Source: Conus ventricosus (taxonomy: Eukaryota; Mollusca; Gastropoda; Neogastropoda; Conidae). From it: a DNA stretch of 64,000 nt. Under the pieces are notes generated by a model. It had not been told where the DNA came from and searched no databases. It was given only the letters and a program-made list of their open reading frames with translations. Shown here in pieces: positions 34,357 through 45,575 of this stretch. Every line of letters begins with the position of its first letter. Within the stretch, counting starts at the first letter, position 1. The position numbers and the translations under genes were made by a program. Where the stretch lies: NCBI GenBank assembly GCA_018398815.1, contig CM031596.1, positions 73,815,157 through 73,879,156 on the forward strand, in the 5' to 3' direction.

Positions 34357-35387
34357 TAGGCCTGTCTGCCATACAATTTTTTAGCGTATTTTACGAAATT
34401 TGACAGGAAAATACAATAATATGCCAAGTACGACAAAAATACGAAAATCACGGCATTGGCTACTAAAAACAAAACATAAAAAAGTACTATTTTCCTGTTT
34501 GAAGATGCATGTTATTGCCCCAAGTTCCAGTTTGCGTGCACTCGCTTACATCGTCTGGATTGAGTTTTACGTCCTCACAGCATAAGCTCTTCGGGACAAG
34601 TTTGTCACCACAGCAAGCTGCAGCATAGAGATGGGGAGTTTGTTTTGGCAAGACTTGAAAGCTGGCAGGTTTGGTCGGAGTTGGGTGTTGCTTACACAAA
34701 GGTCGGCCATCTTTTGTAGTGAGCGCTTGACACAGATAGTCGCTAGGAGAATGCCGCCACTAGCGAAAAAAACACGCTCGTGAGAGTGACGAAGAGCTAG
34801 ATGTTGAAAAGAAGGTTGCCAAAACGAGGGAGCAAACTTTCCTGAATGCATACCACACAACTTGGAAGTGATTAGTCCCAAGCTTAAAAAAGGTCCAACT
34901 TTCGTGTGGTGCACTTTGTGCGAGACAGATTTTAGTTGTGCTCATGGAAGGCGCAACAACTGCATGAAGCATGTTTGGTCAAAATCGCATAGAAAAAATA
35001 TCAGATGTTGTGAAGGGAACACCTTTAGTTGTACAAGCACTGAAAAAGGGTGAGGCGAAGTCTAGTGGGGACCTGGAGCAGCAGGTGACAAACGCCAAGA
35101 TGATGTGTAGGCTGTTGGCTGCTGTGAATCTGTCCTTGTCAACAACCGATCCTCTTGTTCCCTACTCAAGATGTTTCCTGACACTAATGACAGCACAACT
35201 GCTCGAAGTATGTCTTTCACTTTCACTTCTATTGTTAATTAGCTCCACTCCCCCCACAACACCCCAAAAACGGGGGGATGGGGGTATGGAGTGGCAGTAC
35301 AAAGAGAAGAAAAAGATAGAAAATGAAACCTGTATGAGAAAATGAAACCTGTATGAAGGGTATACATGTGTGTGACTGTCACTCTCT

Positions 35388-35418
<31 letters not shown>

Positions 35419-35718
35419 GGGGTTTGAAAGGGAGGAGGGCATTGTAATGTTATCATTTAATATTATCGTCTTTTTTTTTTTTAATGAGATAGTCGACTAG
35501 ATACGTGCAGTGTGTGTAGTGCACTTGTGCTAGTTGATGCAAGTGTTTTATTGTGTGACTACAGCGCAGTTAGTTGGCTGCAAGAATTGAGCAATACATA
35601 TAAGATCCGTACTAAAGTTCAAGGTAAGAAAAATGCTCTTTTTTTTTTTTTTTTTCATGGAATATTAAAGTTTACTCCATGGAATACTAATGGTTCAATT
35701 TTGAGGTGGACAGGTCTG
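34357..35718 (+). mobile_element. hAT-type element E, 1362 bp, old
   Basis: The left end TAGGCCTGTCTGCC and right end GGTGGACAGGTCTG match the CAGACCTG family with mutations. The flanks CATGTG and CGTATG agree at 4 of 6 positions, both differences being transitions. The left end has TACG/ACGAAA words. A transposase first-exon remnant is inside, followed by a G-tract (35401-35422) and low-complexity sequence. Confidence 0.7.
34775..35210 (+). pseudogene. hAT transposase N-terminal remnant (element E)
   Basis: GPTFVWCTLCETDFSCAHGR then NNCMKHVWSKSHRK carries the four finger ligands (CTLC, KH, SH). One frame over follow VQALKKGEAKSS and LEQQVTNAKMMCRLLAAVNL SLSTTDP, equivalent to the QVTRAEA...LNLSLSTAD region of element B. 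At least one frameshift near 35020. No downstream domains. Confidence 0.7.
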
Positions 35719-36358
35719 CGTATGACACATCTTAGACCGCTGCATAGTTTCCTCCTCTGTATTTTTGTTTGTTTGTAAATGTAATCTAAATTCAGTGAAT
35801 CATGTGTAAGGATAGGTGCACTTGGGTTGGTTCACTGCTCGGCCTAGATTTATTTGCTTGAAGGATACGAATGTTCAAATTAATGTTTCAAATTGTAAAG
35901 GTTTTCATGATACCTTTTCTCTTGGCAGGAGTGACTTTTATGTGTGTGACATGGTGAAACCCCTGTTTGAGCTCTGTCTGATCAGCTGAAAACTGATTTT
36001 AAAAATCATTGATAACAATTGACATGCATAACATCCATTCTTTATCAACGTATTACTTGGGAACATCCATACAAAGGCTTATGTTCTGGCCTGAACTGAA
36101 CTTGTACAAGTCAAAACTAGTACAGCAGAATGTGGTGACATGGGAATGAACAATTTGGTATATATGGAGTTTTAAAACTTTTACACAATCGTTAGCTTTA
36201 AGCATCAAAGACTCTGAATGCAAGATGACATCACCTGTTTGTTAAAACAAAAAAGTGTGCTGGAGTTTTTGAATGTTTTGTCTCTTTCTCTTCAACCTGC
36301 TATCCTGTATTCTTGTTGTTGTTTTTTTTTATCATGTAATACTATTTGTGTTTGCCAG

Positions 36359-36654
36359 GTTCTCAGTCCCACCAGCCTGATTTCTCACAGCACACTCCTG
36401 TCCAAGTCAGTGCCGAAGCCCTCCAGCTACAGCAGCAACACCTAGCTGTGCTGTCACAGCAGCAGCAGCAGCATATCCAGCAGCTGTCCTACCAGCAGCT
36501 GACTACGCAGCAGCTGACCACCCAGCAGTTGACCTCCCCGCAGCAGCAGCAAGATCAGTTCCTGCAGCAAGTGCTGTCGCAGCATCAGCAAGTGTTGCAA
36601 CCGTCACTTGGGCAGGCCACGTTCCAGCAGCCTCTGCCCCAGCTGTTACCGCAG
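36359..36654 (+). CDS. ANKHD1: Mask exon: Gln-rich linker
   Basis: The acceptor is tttgccag at 36358 and the donor is CCGCAG|gtgagt at 36655. Its two leading bases complete a Gly codon from the previous exon, and it ends in phase 0. Gln makes up about 40% of the product, with repeated blocks such as LTTQQLTTQQLTSPQQQQ and a CAG-repeat run near 36458. Such tracts are prone to length variation. No globular domain is visible. Gln-rich linkers are usual for insect Mask, less so for the vertebrate proteins. Confidence 0.9.
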
Positions 36655-37213
36655 GTGAGTAGCGCTGTTTTGTGATAATAGCTAACTGGATTGCCATCCA
36701 GATTTTTCTTTTTTCTCAAATGAAAAATGTGTCCAACACTGACGCCTATACTTAGAATATAAATATGCACACAATGGCACTCTTTGTTTTGGCACATGCA
36801 TACAAGCGTACACGCATGCATGCACTCATTCATGTGGCCATTGCAAAGATAGCTAGGCTATTATTTTGGATTTTTACAGACATGCTAAATGAAAATTATG
36901 TTTGGCATCATATAATGACCATATCAAATTTAGACAAGTTATGACCACTTGGTTTGTTTTGCTGGTAAAAATTTTACCATTACTGCAGTACTAATGACTC
37001 CAGTAGGCTGCTATTAAATTAGAGCTCTTTTCTCCCATAGTGCCAAGTTGCTTCTCCCTGCCTGGAGCTAAGAACTTGTTAGGTCAGACCAAAGGCACAT
37101 CAGCAGCCTTTTGGCTTTCAGTGTCTCTCAGACATGTCTTGGAGGCAGCCTACTAGTGTTCAGAGAACCCCTACATAAACCATGATCACAGACTTCTCAG
37201 TGATCAAGGTTAA

Positions 37214-37878
37214 CCCTCTTCAGTATGCACTTACCTGCGCTTACTTATGCCGAAAACCTACGGCAAGAGAAGTAACTCTGTAATTTGGACATGGTTACCC
37301 AGTTTAGAAATCAATTTAAAAGAGAGGAAAGGAAATGATAAAAATGATTTTAAAAATTCCTACGAATGTATATGTTGCTGTATGATAAGTTTGAAGAATG
37401 TCACTTGAGCCATTTAGTCAGGAAAAAATAATCTTCTTCAGAACTTTCTTATGAATTGTTGTTCATCATATCTGTAACGTCATCCCAATCGAAATCTAGG
37501 TCACTCTCAGCTTGATTACCTTGCACTTTCACTAAGTCTTATGCTGTAAATCCTACAAATCAGCTCATCTTTATCACTAAATCCCATGATAGAATGTCAG
37601 AAATCAAGGTTAACCGTGATGAAAAACAGCACTTCGACCACAAAACTTAAAAAAATCATAACTCAAGAACTACAGCTCGTATCAGGTCGCGGTTTGTTGC
37701 AAACGGAAGTGGATTGTTAAAGGAAAAAATAAGTCGCATTCTTGCGAGACTTCTTTTCTATGAGAAACATGGCGGCGCCCATTGTTGCCACGTGTTTTAC
37801 CGGACGCTGGCAGGCGCTCAACCTTTTGGCAGTATGATTTCCGGTTGGGCGCTAGCAGGCGCTTGCTTGTCAAGAGAG
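37214..37878 (-). mobile_element. Probable piggyBac-like element, 665 bp, flanked by TTAA
   Basis: TTAA at 37210 and 37879 flank CCCTCTTCAGTATGCAC and CTTGACAAGAGAG-type ends with weak inverted similarity (C.CTCTT.A). A minus-strand stretch near 37470-37510 reads SDLDFDWDDVTDMMNN, an acidic composition like piggyBac N-termini. Weaker case than the other two elements. Confidence 0.5.
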
Positions 37879-40239
37879 TTAATGGTTCCAGAAGAATTTT
37901 TATACATTGCTGCACCCATTCTCCACCCTCTGTCTTTCTAAGCAAACCAGTTATTTGGCCAGTGCCCTCCTCTCTTGATTCTGCGTCAATTTTGATATGG
38001 TCAGTATATCCAAATAGGGACTTTGTACCATACTCCTGTTTTGCTGGCTTTCTTACCTTGTCATATTCACATACCCACTCATTTTCCCCACAAGCATTGC
38101 TGTGGTTTTCATGGTGTTTTGGTGAGCCACAGCAATGATGAGATGGGAAAGTGACTCGTTGCTTGGGATGGAAGTGCACTGATTGGCTAGCAGATAAGGT
38201 CTGTTGGGTTGACTAGTTTTGCAGTAGCTGCAAAAATTTTTGGCAAAGCAAACCTGTTGGTCATAGGTTGACATGGTAAGTGTACTTACCAAACAGGGAG
38301 TATGGTTTAAAAAAAAAAAAAAAAAAAAAAAAACAAACTCATTTTTGTTACTTGTTGTTTTGTTATGTATTGTGTGTTGTTTTGCAATATTTGCACACAG
38401 AAGCTTTGTTTCATGTGGTCTTTTTAGTGAGCCAACAGTAATGAACCTGTTGTCAAGCTTGTCTGCTTGCGAAGAGATGCTTGTTTATGTTGCTGTCGAA
38501 TATGCACACACATGTTGGAGGTGAACTTTGGATTTTTATTTATTGTGTGGATGCAAGTCTTCAATTATAAACTGGTAATCAGAAACAGAAAAAGATGTTT
38601 TTGTTGTCTTTAGAGGGGCAAGATATTTCCACATCAACAAAACCCTGTTTTCTAGTTTTTAGACATGAATAAAAAGCAATACTCAGTTTATTGTTTATCT
38701 TCTGTTTTTTGTTTGGTGTAGCAAGATAGAAAACAAAATAAATAGCCTGAAAGGACGTTATTTGTGCCTTTACCTATCATTCAGTCAGACTTGCTTATCT
38801 GTGTAATTTTTCCTTCTTTAGCCGTAATAAATCAGTCAACTACAATATCGCTAAATAGAATTAAAAAAAAAAAAACATTAGGAAGAAAAGGGTTATAATG
38901 CTGTGCACCATCAGTGATGATTCACCAGCAGAGTTTTTGGAGAGGGTTGATCTAAAAATGAGAGTGGCTTGGCTCATTTGTGATCTTAATTTGGCAATCC
39001 ATGGTCCCATGATGCAGAAAGTTGACAGTGTGATTATCACCAAAAACAATTGCAGACATTTGTTGTTCTATCGATGATTGATCCGATGATTGATCCGGAT
39101 TCAGCACTTCTTCAGCCTCTGATTTGGAGCTTGACAGCTTTTGGGCTTAAACATTTATCGCCCAAAACTGCAAGCATTTATAAAATTGGGAAAAACAAAC
39201 CAACCAATCAGAAAACACCACTTCATTTTTGACCGAGATTGCCATCGTCTTTGATATATTAAAATGTGGTCCCGAGAAATCTTGAAATTCTGTTAAAAAT
39301 GTGCATGAAATATCCTCCCCTTAGCCATAAAATTAAGATTACTGACCTTTGATTCAAGATTGCTGAGGGTGGAAATATGCGATTCCTGGGAGGTGTAAAC
39401 TAGGACAATCAGATTTTATTGTAATTACCAACCAGGTGGGTTTTTTTCTTTATTGAAGCAGAGAATTTAGATGAGTGGGATATATCTTTGCTTATTGTGC
39501 CATGTGTGAGGGTTATATGGTACGTCAGTGGGTGTTTTTTTTTTGCAAAATCTTAAAAAGTCTTGATTTTTAGAATTTGTATTGTATGTGACAGTACAAA
39601 AGTTTTGATAAGTGACTTCCTATCAAGCTTTGGTTCTGCCTGTGTGAATAGCGACAGTGATTTAATGAATGTATAGGCTAGATACTGAGGGAAAAGGTGA
39701 AGCAGTTTGAAGTCAGCAATGATCAGCTGGCATACAAATGTTGGTATCTTAGATCAGTGTTCACTGTTGCCAATTGCATTTCATGCGGTTAAATGTAGAA
39801 GTTCAGTTCCTGTGGGGAAAATTTTTTTTGATTTATCATGTAGATAATCAAGTGAACATGAAAGATTGTACTGTGATTGGTTATGAGGGGACCATAAGTA
39901 CAACTCATACCAGTGCAAAAGGAGCAATGAGTTGGTCAGAGAGTGAAGAAGTACTTTCTTCTCCCTTGGGTTAGCACTGCATATCTTACTGTCGTCGTAG
40001 AGATGATTTTAGTTGCGTAATCACTGATTCATATTTTGCATGTCCTTGAATATTGACTGTGGGTTCAAATAGTGTTCCCACTTTTAGGCTTATGTTAGTT
40101 TTTTATTTGCTTGTTTGATTTTTAAGTAAACGTGCATGTAGGGATGTATATACTTTTCTAGTTGATGCTTGTATAAGTTTTATTTCAATGAGTAAGACCT
40201 TTGTTATAAGGTGCCAGATCTGATGATTTATTTTTAAAA

Positions 40240-40936
40240 ATGTGACATCGATATTGCATCCATTTCAAAACCTCCAACTATGCCCACAGTTCCTCAATGG
40301 GAGTATATCTCTCCAAATTTTGATATAGATTATACTACTCTAAAAAAAGAAGACAATATTAATTTGATATCAGTAGAAGCAAAAGAACATCTTGAAAACA
40401 CACATCCACATCATCTTAAAATCTACACGGATGGTTCAGTTTTAGAATCTTATACAGGAGCTGGATTTGTAATTCCCGATTTAAAAGCAAAGAAATCATT
40501 TTGTTTAGGAAAGAACTTTTCAGTTTTCACTGCTGAACTAATGCAATCCTTATGGCCTTATCTTGGATATCTGATCTTGATGTGGCAATTTACAGCATTC
40601 TAATCTGTGTTGACTCAAAATCTGTTCTTTATAGCTTACAAAATTGGGATGCAAATTTAAGGAAAGACTTAATTTTTGATATAAAATTTATGATACATTC
40701 CGTTATGGCGAAAGGAACTTTTGTAGAGTTTTGCTGGATCCCATCTCATTGTGGTATCTATGGAAATGAAATAGCTGATAAATTAGCAAAAGAGGGTGCT
40801 CTTAGAAAAAATCCAGAAAGTAGATTAAAACTGGATAAACATGAAATCATTTCTCTATTAGAAAATTGTATGAACAATGAAAAACTTCCTGCAAAAACGA
40901 AAGTGTTATTATGTCAAAGATCATTGTCCAGTATAA
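40240..40936 (+). pseudogene. LINE fragment: RNase H domain
   Basis: KIYTDGSVLESYTGAGFVIP gives the first catalytic Asp, FSVFTAEL the Glu, and, after a 1-nt shift near 40550, CVDSKSVLYSLQNW the second Asp and WIPSHCGIYGNEIADKLAKE the C-terminal His/Asp motif. All four RNase H motifs are present. LINEs with RNase H (I/Nimb/R1-type) carry it after the RT; the RT itself is not seen. The frame runs into the inserted element at 40937. Confidence 0.88.
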
Positions 40937-41638
40937 TTTCGCTACTTCAGAGGCACACCGGTTCATCTCCAAAATGGCAGATTTGAGAAATGCCCACTTG
41001 AAGTTTTTAAACAATGGCAGAAGTCACACGAGTACTTCTATAGTCACATAACTCACAATGGTTCAAGTTCAAGTTGTAATGTATAAGTGCTGTTAGCAGC
41101 ATCAAATAGTATTCAACAGAAAACATAAAAACACACATTTACAAAAAATAGTCATTCCTTGCTTGAAAACTGCATCGCAGGGCTCTTCATAATTTGGAGC
41201 AAACCAGACTTCCAGTGGTAAGCCTGGTGTAGCGCACTCTTTATCTGACCTCCTAGCCTCTCCCCTCCCACATGGCAGAGCAGGCCATAAATCAGTGTAA
41301 TGAGGAAGGCAGACGTTTTTCCTCCTGCTGCCCTTATCTTTCACAGCAGGGAAGAGTATCAGCCAAGTGTACGGAGGTAGCCTACCCTCCCTTCCTTTCC
41401 TTAACATATCCTCTTTCTCAGCACAGTTGGTTAAAGCCGGGTGTTCCGCTGTTGCTCCAAACACATAGGTAATCTTGCTCTGTGCCACAAGTGTTTTTTG
41501 GCTTTATCTCTGCTATTATGCAACATCACATCACCAGGTTTGGAGCTCTTGATAAGACCATGAAAAGACACACAATGCACCAAAAAACCCAAAACCCAAA
41601 ATTTGGAGGTAATCTGGTGTGGCTCTAATGTAGCGATT
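40937..41638 (-). mobile_element. 705-bp TIR element, copy 2 (reverse orientation)
   Basis: Reverse complement of 15124-15828, with the same ends (CGCTACTTCAGAGGCACACC ... TAATGTAGCGA). It interrupts the LINE ORF. The minus-strand frame 41488-41102 is open for 128 residues from a GTG (KITYVFGATAEHPALTNCAE ... FAPNYEEPCDAVFKQGM) with no recognised domain. In copy 1 the same frame is broken by a 1-nt difference. Confidence 0.82.
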
Positions 41639-41823
41639 TATAAGATGCGTTTAAACTCATGGAAAACCAAATTTTCTAAGGATGTAGATTGCGCTTGTGG
41701 TCTCCCATTATCTATTCAACATATTCTTTTTGAATGTCCAATTCTAACATCTTTATATAATATTCAAAGGATAGATATTGGTTCCTTAGGGGCTTTACAA
41801 GAAATTCTTTACAGCCCAAAATG
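41639..41823 (+). pseudogene. LINE fragment: C-terminal zinc knuckle region
   Basis: KMRLNSWKTKFSKDVDCACG then LPLSIQHILFECPILTSLYN: the C.CG...H.LF.C pattern that ends many LINE ORF2 proteins. It continues the RNase H piece left of the inserted TIR element. Confidence 0.8.
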
Positions 41824-41957
41824 ATTGATATAGCAAAGGCTATATCGAGTTCTGTTATCATTCATTTATTGTAATTGATTTATCAGTTTAAAATTATTGT
41901 TTGGTCGTTAATAGGCAAACTTTCATGCATTTGTGTCCGTGTGCGCGCACGCACGCA

Positions 41958-41958
41958 C

Positions 41959-42031
<73 letters not shown>
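41958..42031. repeat. AC microsatellite
   Basis: Pure (AC)n of about 36 units, bordered by GCGCACGC words. Confidence 0.95.
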
Positions 42032-42034
<3 letters not shown>

Positions 42035-42361
42035 GGTGCGCGCATGCATGTGTGCATGCACGCACTCGCAAACACACACTCATATAAGCACTTGCACACA
42101 CACTTTTTTATTTTTTTATTCTTTTATTTTTTATTTTTAGTCTAATATCACCATTGTTGTGAAGAGACTCTAAATTAAATCAATCAGGTGCCAGATTATT
42201 TCAGGATTGCATCGCAACTCTGTTTCAAGATAGCCACAGTTCAATTTCAGGATTTGGGACTCTTCCCAACCTGCATCACTGTTATTGCATGTTAGCCTTG
42301 TGAACCTTGTGACCTGTTCCCCTTGTCATTCCTGTTTTTGGCAGAGTGCTCCACAGTTATA

Positions 42362-42393
<32 letters not shown>

Positions 42394-42819
42394 CTGTTTC
42401 TATTAATTTTTTATCTTTTTTTTTTCCTTTTGGTTTGTTTCTGTTCTGCATTAATACATCCTCACTCCCTTTTCCATTTATTTGTGTGTGTGTGTTTAAT
42501 CCAGTTGTTACTGGCATTATCCACATGGATGTCCGTGTTTTCAGTTTTCCCTCTCTTTAAGATGCCCATGTCTCAAAAAAAAAAAATTGCCCCCTTGTAA
42601 TGTAACTTTCTTTTTTTTTCCGATGATATTGATTGTTTGAAGGTGTCAGTTGTGTTGTGAATATTTTCATTAGACAGTTGAATTTAAGTATCCAGATGTT
42701 GGATTGATCTGGTGAAGTTTAAGTTTGTCCGATTTCCTTTGCTAATATTCTGTTGTTAGCCTATTTAAACAACTGGTACAGAGTTCCACCTATTAAAGAA
42801 AAATGAAATTGAGTACCAG

Positions 42820-43510
42820 CCATCAGGCAGCCGGTACAACCAGCTGTTAAGAGAGCAGTTAAAGTGCATGGTTTTCAAATCACCGTTATCTCTTCTCCAC
42901 CAATGTGGTGATGTTCTAAGTAGGCATACATGCCTGGTTTGAATAACACCAGATGAGATCTTTCTTAATTAACGTGAAGTGAAATGGCATGAGAGACAAA
43001 GCCACACAAGAGTCATATGTGCCTGCTAGTAGATGGTATCAAGCCAGTAGATGGTATTGAATCCCCCGTCCCCCTGACTTTTGCTTTTTACCTGTAAGAG
43101 GTGTGGAGGGAGAAGGGGGGGGGGGGGGGGGGGGGGTTAGTTTTTAAAATGGCATATGCTTTTGTTACAAGAACCTCAAGTCAGATTTTTCGGCTTGAAT
43201 CCCCCTCCTCCCCCCTTCCATCTCCTTTGCTTGTTACCATAAGAGATGGGGGTGGGGTTAAAATGGCATTTGTGGTCGGGTTAAAAAAAGATTTAAAACA
43301 TGGCATATGTTGGTCTAGCAGAACCTTGGATGGGGTTGGACTTTTTGGCTTGAAAACCAATTTTGTCCAGTCAGCATTAAATGGGTACATGATTTGGTTC
43401 TGGGCACGTTACAGGCGGTAGAAGGAGAGGGATAGGTCCTCTGTCCATCATGATATGCCCCAGTCAAGATGAACCACTGACAGTTCACAGGCCCTACGGT
43501 CATTAGGGTG
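42820..43510 (+). repeat. SINE-like composite
   Basis: It contains a G-tract at 43116-43136 and two related blocks (AAAATGGCATATGCTTTTGT and AACATGGCATATGTTGGTCT), then a body GGCTTGAAAACCAATTTTGT ... GGCGGTAGAAGGAGAGGGAT shared with 28970-29080 and 55940-56030. Confidence 0.45.
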
Positions 43511-44290
43511 TGGGGCCTAAACCTTTTCTTAAACTTGAGTATTAATTCTCAAAATATTGTTTTTGCTTCAACTTTAGTAATAGTAGAACAGCCCAAAATG
43601 AAGCCAGTGCATCATTTTTAGTTAACTTGAGTTAAATGCAGCCGCTGATCGGCAACTTATGAATGATGAAGTATGAAGACAGGTTGAGCTAAGCCATTCT
43701 TCCCACCCCAATTGATATTTGTGAAGTCAAAGACTTGATTTAAATAAAACCCATTTCTGACTGAAGTATGTTAAGGAACCAAGCCCTGTGGTTGGGGCTG
43801 CTCAGAGGAGAACACAGAAAAACCAGGGTGCGTGGTGAAAATAACGTGTTAAAAAGTCACTGCAGTGAAAACACAGCCAACACTGAAAGAAAGTTTACAA
43901 GGGAAATATACTTACAAATATAGTCCTGACTGCAATAATTGGACTTGTGGATGAATGTGGACCATGTTTGCAAGTTGTTTTCTGAGTTGGCTGGTGTGAC
44001 CGCCCTCTTGTGTGAAATGGTTAAGAAAATCTGTAGGTGATGGTTGTCTTGAAGGGAAAACCATGTGTGCCTCAAGAAACAGAGCCAGTTGGATGGTAGC
44101 CTTGTTTGTTTGTTTAATGCAGCAACTACTTTGGGTTTCTGGTCAAGCTGTGCATGCAGCATGTGCTGGGTTTACAGAGGAACAATGATTAGATCATAAT
44201 TTTCTTCAAAGTGCATTGTTCTGACACACATTCTTTAAAAATTTTTTTTTTTTTTTCGTTTGGATTCCTTGTAGACTATGTGCATTTCGG

Positions 44291-45052
44291 GGGTTGACTG
44301 CCGAAACCTAGTATCTCGTTTTTTCACTCTTTCACAGAAAACGCTTTTGAAAGTTTTAAAGGCTTGTCATAACGTTGGAATTGAAGTTTTCTTTTTAAAA
44401 AAAATTGCTCCACACTTAGTTCAGTAATCTCGAGAGTGTGTATTCAGTAATAATATCTAAAAAGTTTTTTTTTCTTCATTTTTTTTGGGGTAAAATATGA
44501 GCATACATGCAGATACGACATTTTTGACAGCTACACCTATTCTGTGAGTTTGCAGCAAAGAAAAGGGATCGCAAGTTAATCTGTTTTGCTTGTAGCAAGA
44601 CCAGGCAAAAAAAGAAGTGGGTAGCCGAAACCAAGTATCTTGACTGGAGATCCCTCTGCAGTCATGTAAACAGTTGCTGTGCCTGACTTACTGACCGCGG
44701 CTTCATTGCTTCTTGAGATACTTGGTTTCGGCTGTCAGCGTTTTAGTGAGAATGGCAGATTCTTGAAAAATGAATAATAGCATAAATAGATACTTGGTTT
44801 CTGCAGTCACTGTTCCTTGTTGTTCATCTAAACTTGTTTACGGTTCTAATCCAGCCTGATGTGGCCCTTTGCGGTCGGCTGGGCTATAAGCAACATTATC
44901 TTATCTTACGGTTCTAATCAATAACTAGATAAATGTTGATTGTATTTCAAAAGAATTGCATTGATAGGAAAGAGCATCATGTCCTGGATCTTTTGATACC
45001 AAAATGTCAAAATCACCAAAATGTCGAGATACTAGGTTTCGGCAGTCAACCC
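44291..45052. mobile_element. TIR element with perfect 28-bp inverted ends and internal copies of the end motif
   Basis: The left end (44291-44318) begins GGGTTGACTGCCGAAACCTA and is the exact reverse complement of 45025-45052. The core CCGAAACC.AGTATCT recurs inside at about 44623 (+), 44714 (-) and 44788 (-). 762 bp including a 54-bp retroposon at 44852-44905. No coding seen; superfamily unknown; target duplication unclear. Confidence 0.88.
44852..44905 (+). mobile_element. 54-bp retroposon-like insertion, copy 1
   Basis: Runs from CAGCCTGATGTGGCCCTTTG to AACATTATCTTATC. A perfect 14-bp duplication TTACGGTTCTAATC flanks it (44838-44851 and 44906-44919). It sits inside the 28-bp-TIR element, so it inserted later. 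Same ends as copy 2. Confidence 0.85.
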
Positions 45053-45371
45053 TCGATTCGCTGTCTGCAAAACGGTCATACACACTCAGGTGTGCATACA
45101 CACTAGCACACATATACATGGGCATAATCATGTGCACACACATACACATCCACCCATACAAATGAACATACATGTGAATGCTACAAACTCTACCTTCTGT
45201 AATCTGAAAACAAGATGTTCATGTTGGTTCATGTATGGGAGTTTGAGGCATCTTGATTTTCATTACTTAAGATCCGGCCTTTGTAAATCCTTTGGAGGAA
45301 GAGTTGTGGGAATGAGAGAAGGGCTCCAGAGTTAAACCTTTGGACATGAAGTAGTGGATGGTGGCCTGCAG

Positions 45372-45575
45372 GTACCCCAGCAAGGCCAGCCGTCCCCACA
45401 ACTGCTGACGCAGCATGAGCGGGCCCAGTTTTACCAACAGTCCCTGCAGGCCACACACCTGCAGCATCAGCTGCTCAAGCAGACTTCCACTGTAGCACCC
45501 GCTATCGCCCCTGTGGCAGCCATACCCAACCCTGCCTCAGTCGCTACACCTTCTGTGCCTGTGGACAAGATACAG
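45372..45575 (+). CDS. ANKHD1: Mask exon: Gln/Ala/Pro-rich linker before ankyrin block 2
   Basis: The acceptor is ggcctgcag at 45371 and the donor is ATACAG|gtattt at 45576. Sixty-eight codons, phase 0 on both sides. The peptide VPQQGQPSPQLLTQHERAQF is followed by a Gln/His-rich helix and an Ala/Pro/Val tail (AIAPVAAIPNPASVATPS) ending VDKIQ. Phase 0 at the donor means it can join either the ankyrin exon at 51067 or the stop-bearing exon at 49875. Confidence 0.88.

Larger units (their letters stand above)
31425..36358 (+). other. Intron of Mask
   Basis: 4.9 kb. It holds a piggyBac-like element 31561-32720, CT (33650-33726) and AC (33892-33956) microsatellites, and hAT element E (34357-35718). 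35720-36300 is AT-rich with nothing recognised. Confidence 0.85.
36655..45371 (+). other. Intron of Mask
   Basis: 8.7 kb. It holds a piggyBac-like element 37214-37878, LINE pieces with an inserted TIR element 40240-41823, an AC microsatellite 41958-42031, SINE-like sequence about 42820-43510 and a 28-bp-TIR element 44291-45052. 38300-40200 is AT-rich with nothing recognised. Confidence 0.8.

Noticed and set aside
37682..38179. 165-residue minus-strand open frame
   Set aside because: It spans the right end of a piggyBac-like element and unique flanking sequence, with no domain, no codon pattern and no homology I recognise. Most likely chance, but it is the longest such frame outside repeats.
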